DNA of 64,000 nucleotides, from assembly GCA_016284295.1 (NCBI GenBank), contig JAEEOP010000006.1, positions 1-64,000 of the forward strand, written 5' to 3'. Positions 60,390 through 64,000 of this stretch are shown in pieces. The position numbers and the translations under genes are program-made. The stretch comes from Methanomassiliicoccaceae archaeon (GTDB lineage: Archaea > Thermoplasmatota > Thermoplasmata > Methanomassiliicoccales > Methanomethylophilaceae). Every line of letters starts with the position of its first letter. The stretch's first letter is position 1. The notes below the pieces were generated by a model. It was not told the origin of the DNA. It searched no databases and saw only the letters and a program-made list of their open reading frames with translations.

Positions 60390-63300
60390 TCAGCGCTTGA
60401 CGTACTTGACGGTGACTTCCTTTCCGTTCTCGCCCATGGTTCCGGTGATGAAGGGCTTCATTGCCGTGTATCCGGAGATGGTCGGGGATATGACGAGGTA
60501 CTTCTCTCCGACCAGGATCTTGTCCTCGTAGTCGGGGGCTGCCTGAGTCTTGTCGGAGAAGACGTAGTGGATCACCAGGTTGCGGGTATCCGACTTCTCG
60601 AATATCGCGTAGTACTTGGCATCCTTGGTCACTGCGGGAAGCTCGTCCAGAGCGGTCTTGTACCTGGGGTTGGTGTTCCATCCGAGGAACTCGAAGTCCA
60701 CTCCGCCGCTGCTCTTCTTGGTGGGTACTCCGTACTCGTAGAAGTCGAACTCGGGGACCTCTCCGTAGGCGTACTGACCGGTGTAGATCACGTTGTTGTC
60801 TCCGTCGACCCAGGTCACATCGTAGAGCCTGGGGTGCTCGGTGTAGGTGAGGATGCGGATGGCATCCACGTTCTTGTCGTAGGTGACGACCCAGACGTAC
60901 TCCTTGACGGTGTCCTTGGTCTTGACAGGTTCGGGGATCTGGCCCTTGTACTCGGGGACCTCGGAGAACCTGACGTTCTCATCGTACTGCACCTGCTGTC
61001 CGTTCTGGTCGATCCAGGTGACGTTGTAGGTACAGCGGCTCTTGAGCCAGCTGATGAAGGGTGCGGCCTTGTCGAAGTCCGCCTCGATGATCCCCTCGAC
61101 GGATCCGATTCCGGATGCGAAGGTCATGAACAGCTCGGTGTTGCTGTCGTAGAGCTTGACGAATGCCATCTTTGCGCTGATGATGGCAGCGGTGGAGGAT
61201 CCCTCGAGGGCCTTCTCGATGTATCCGAGGAAGACATCCTTGAGCTCCTCAGCGTCTCCGGATGCCTTGTACAGGTCATCGAGGACAGGCTTGATGGTCT
61301 TGTATGCGTCGAGTCCTTCCTCGTACTGGATGACGACCAGCTTGGCGATCTTGTTGAGCTCGCCGGTGAACATGATCTCACCCTGCTCGAGCTCGGTGAG
61401 GTATGCGTCGAGATCTGCGACGTACTTCTGGAACGTCTCGGACTTGAGGTAGTCCTTGATCTTCTGGATCTCCTTGTTCAGCTCGTCATCGATGTCCTCC
61501 TCGCTCTCGTTGATGGCGGCGATGATGGCGAAGTTGATTCCGTTCTCGGTGACGTAGATACGTGCGTCATGGAGAGCCTGGATGAACTTTCCGACCTCCT
61601 GGAAGTAGGGGCTGAACTGGAACTCCTTGGCCTTCTCGACAGATGCGATGATCTTTCCGAGTGCTGCCTTGATCTCCTGCTCGGTAGCGTCGCTTCCGAT
61701 GGCGTCGATGGCCTTCTGGATCTCGGCCACGATGGGCTTGACCGCTGCGAGAACGGCTGCGGACAGGTCCTCCTCGATGATGGCCTCGATATTCTTGACT
61801 GCATTGTCGATGTTCTGCATGATGTCATCGGACTCGATCTCGAGGATCATCTGGAGGATCTCCTTGATCTTGTCGATGATGCTGTCGTACTCCTGGAGGT
61901 ACTGCTCGAAGACATCGGTGCATTCCTTGATCTGCTTGACAATCGCATCGATGTACTTGAGGAAGTCTCCCTCGAGGTACTCCGTGAACACTGCGATCAG
62001 TGCCTGGAGTTCGACCTCGATCTCGGTGATTCCGTACTGCAGATATCCGTACTCGAACTTCTCGTAGTATTTGTTGAACTCTGCGATCATGTCCTCGATC
62101 TGTGCGTCGGTGTACCTGTCCATGGATCCCCTGAGGGTCATCAGGACGTTGTATGCGGACCTGAGGTCCTTGACGCAGTCGGGTGCGTCGTCTCCGAAGG
62201 AGGCGATAGCGGTCTCGAGCTCGGGTATTACGATATCGAGGGTCATCTTGAGAGAGTCCCTGTCGATGGCGAACTCTGCCTCGATGATGTCCCTGATCTC
62301 CTGGAAGTAGGGAGACATGTCGATTCCCTCGATGGCGGCTCCGTACTGTCCGATCGCTGCGGCGACGGTCTTGACCTCTGCGATGATCTTGTCGATCTGA
62401 GCGAGTATGACGGGCCTGACCTCATCGTCGATGTAGGTCTCTGCAAGCTTCTTCAGCTTGTTGAGCTCGTCGATGACGAGCTGGAGCTCGGAACCGATCA
62501 TCTTCTCGATCTCCTGTCCGTCGAAGAACTCCGTGATCGCTGCCTTGACGTCGGCGATCGCGAGGGGCTGGATCTTGTCCGAGAATGCCTTGAGCTGTTT
62601 GAGCGCGTTCTCGATGATGGGCTGGTACTCCTTGGGGATATCGCTCTTTGCGACATCGTATGCCAGCTTGGCGTTGTCATAGAACGACTTGACGCCTGCC
62701 TTGAGCTTGGTGAACTGCTCCTCGGTGGGGAGGGAGGTGTTCATGAAATCCTTGATCTGCGCCTTGAGTTCAGGGATGTAGGTGAAGTAGTTGTCGGGGT
62801 TGGCTGCGACATCGGCGACATATCCGGCGATGGCATCGATTCCGGCAAGGGTCTTCTTGCACTGGTCGGCAACGTACTGTGCGAGGGTCTGCTTCTCCTT
62901 GTCGATCTGCTCGGAGAACTTCTCCACAGCTGCGGAGAGGTCGTTGACTGCCTTAGCAGCGGCGGCCTGCACGTTCTTGCATGCGGTCTCTGCGTTGTCC
63001 ACGAGCTTCAGGAGGTAGGCTTTCAGGTCGAAGTTCTCGATGTAGTCCGCGAGGGCGAGCATCGAGGCATCGGTGTCGGACTCTACTCCGCCCATGATCG
63101 CGATGAGCTCGGGATCGGACAGAGGCATGTCCTTTGCGAGGGTTTTGAGCTCCATGGCGGCGTTCTCGTCTCCTGCGAAATAGGAGTCGACGATGGCCTG
63201 GAGCTTGTCGATGAATGCCTGGACATCGATCTCGTCGAAGTCGTCGCCCATTGCTGCGAGGGTGTCGGCGAGGGTATCGAGGGTGTCGAGGACAGGCTGG

Positions 63301-64000
63301 ACGGATTCGGTGATGTACGCCCTGAACTCTGCGGAGTCGACGTACGCCTTGGCCTGCTCTCCGAGGGCCCTGACCTGCTCTGCGACGGCCTTGATCTCCT
63401 TGGCGAGCTCATCCTCGATCGCAGTGCTTTCGAGGTATGCGATGATGTCGGCCTTGATCTTGGTGATGTCGACCTTGTTGAAGGAATCCACGATCGCCTT
63501 GAGGTCGGCGACAGCCTTGGCGGCCGCCTCCTTGTACTCCTCAGGGATGACATCCTTGCATGCGTCGTAGGTCTTGAGGACTGTGGCGTAGAGCTGGTTG
63601 ACGAGTATCTTGAGCTGGCTGACCTGCTTTTCGGTGGGGAAGTCGTTCTGGACGATCTTCTTGATCTGGGCCTTGAGCTCTGCGATGTGGTAGAACTTGT
63701 CCATGTCCTGGGCGGTGGATGTGATGAAGTCGGCAAGAGCGCCGGGCAGCTGGGCCACGCTCATGCACTGGGCGATGATGTTGTCGACGTATCCGAGAGC
63801 GACCTGGTCGACCGCTGCGGATGCCTTGTCCAGTGCGGACACTACGGAGACGATTCCTGCTTCGATAGCCTTCTGGAGGATGTCGATGGATGCGTCGAGG
63901 ATCTGCTTGACATCGAAGAGATCGGGCTCGCTGGCGATGTAGTCGTTGAGCTTGTTCTCGGCTGCCGTAAGGTCAGCAATGATCTCGTCGAGCTCTGTTC
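60390..64000 (-). CDS. Giant repetitive coiled-coil surface protein, C-terminal part (N-terminus outside window)
   Basis: The frame is open from its TGA at 60390 to the right edge, at least 1,203 residues; the GTG at 63842 is not a real start. Most of it is helical and Ala/Lys/Asp-rich. Modules of about 300 residues repeat: AELKAQIKKIVQNDFPTEKQ (about 63690) recurs as PELKAQIKDFMNTSLPTEEQ (about 62780). The last ~250 residues are beta-rich: two InlB-type repeats (TYNVTWIDQNGQQVQYDENV, YDVTWVDGDNNVIYTG) and a MucBP-like domain (LVIHYVFSDKTQAAPDYEDK). No C-terminal membrane anchor is seen. It is an adhesin-like protein, probably for host or biofilm contact. Confidence 0.75.
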   Translation of the reverse strand, partial: TELDEIIADLTAAENKLNDYIASEPDLFDVKQILDASIDILQKAIEAGIVSVVSALDKASAAVDQVALGYVDNIIAQCMSVAQLPGALADFITSTAQDMDKFYHIAELKAQIKKIVQNDFPTEKQVSQLKILVNQLYATVLKTYDACKDVIPEEYKEAAAKAVADLKAIVDSFNKVDITKIKADIIAYLESTAIEDELAKEIKAVAEQVRALGEQAKAYVDSAEFRAYITESVQPVLDTLDTLADTLAAMGDDFDEIDVQAFIDKLQAIVDSYFAGDENAAMELKTLAKDMPLSDPELIAIMGGVESDTDASMLALADYIENFDLKAYLLKLVDNAETACKNVQAAAAKAVNDLSAAVEKFSEQIDKEKQTLAQYVADQCKKTLAGIDAIAGYVADVAANPDNYFTYIPELKAQIKDFMNTSLPTEEQFTKLKAGVKSFYDNAKLAYDVAKSDIPKEYQPIIENALKQLKAFSDKIQPLAIADVKAAITEFFDGQEIEKMIGSELQLVIDELNKLKKLAETYIDDEVRPVILAQIDKIIAEVKTVAAAIGQYGAAIEGIDMSPYFQEIRDIIEAEFAIDRDSLKMTLDIVIPELETAIASFGDDAPDCVKDLRSAYNVLMTLRGSMDRYTDAQIEDMIAEFNKYYEKFEYGYLQYGITEIEVELQALIAVFTEYLEGDFLKYIDAIVKQIKECTDVFEQYLQEYDSIIDKIKEILQMILEIESDDIMQNIDNAVKNIEAIIEEDLSAAVLAAVKPIVAEIQKAIDAIGSDATEQEIKAALGKIIASVEKAKEFQFSPYFQEVGKFIQALHDARIYVTENGINFAIIAAINESEEDIDDELNKEIQKIKDYLKSETFQKYVADLDAYLTELEQGEIMFTGELNKIAKLVVIQYEEGLDAYKTIKPVLDDLYKASGDAEELKDVFLGYIEKALEGSSTAAIISAKMAFVKLYDSNTELFMTFASGIGSVEGIIEADFDKAAPFISWLKSRCTYNVTWIDQNGQQVQYDENVRFSEVPEYKGQIPEPVKTKDTVKEYVWVVTYDKNVDAIRILTYTEHPRLYDVTWVDGDNNVIYTGQYAYGEVPEFDFYEYGVPTKKSSGGVDFEFLGWNTNPRYKTALDELPAVTKDAKYYAIFEKSDTRNLVIHYVFSDKTQAAPDYEDKILVGEKYLVISPTISGYTAMKPFITGTMGENGKEVTVKYVKR

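Overview
The window is archaeal and most resembles the Methanomassiliicoccales, the methyl-reducing, pyrrolysine-using methanogens. Archaeal markers include aIF1A, Rio1, a Dim2-type KH protein, Pus10, L21e, RpoF, KsgA, family B DNA polymerase with a terminal PIP box, L15e and archease. A corrinoid protein lies beside a methylcobamide:CoM methyltransferase-like gene. Stop usage is skewed: nearly all genes end in TGA, three in TAA and one in TAG. Two otherwise intact genes, a metal/corrinoid-type ABC binding protein and a CobN-like chelatase, each contain a single in-frame TAG. The pyl genes are not in the window, so the taxon and the decoding of TAG are inferences.

Layout. 1-4200 is a decayed accessory zone: the start of an IS110-type transposase, an ATPase fragment, a gene with two nonsense codons, two membrane proteins and a frameshifted acyltransferase. 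4300-13800 carries a cation/proton antiporter, an iron/cobalamin-type ABC transporter, a convergent CobN-like gene and a cysteine hydrolase. 13900-28300 is mixed metabolism: a transglutaminase-like surface protein, ketol-acid reductoisomerase, an M24 peptidase, aspartate dehydrogenase, an HD hydrolase, archease, a formyltransferase, an EhaR-like HAD protein, an SMR pair, a PNPOx protein, an amidohydrolase, a DUF4143 ATPase and a 5'-nucleotidase.

28500-38050 is a sulfur and methyl-transfer district. Divergent metY and metB/cysK face each other. A four-gene operon follows (corrinoid protein, UroD-type methyltransferase, cysteine-rich protein, HyuA-type ASKHA ATPase), then a ThiF/MoeB-like E1 and an Rrf2 regulator. 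A 28-nt element occurs twice between metY and metB and again, in the same position relative to the TATA box, upstream of the corrinoid operon. This suggests shared control of sulfur amino acid synthesis and an undescribed methyl-transfer system.

38200-40900 holds an ISL3 transposase remnant, a Sel1-repeat protein and tRNA-Glu. 40900-51300 holds a regulator/hydrolase pair, then the conserved translation and ribosome-biogenesis cluster, YchF and DNA polymerase B. 51300-60200 holds a DUF169 protein, a MORN protein, the larE-larB-larC set for the nickel-pincer cofactor, L15e, an orphan restriction-like protein, a ThiI-like protein without its PP-loop and a TSUP transporter. 60390 to the right edge is a giant repetitive surface protein whose N-terminus lies outside the window.
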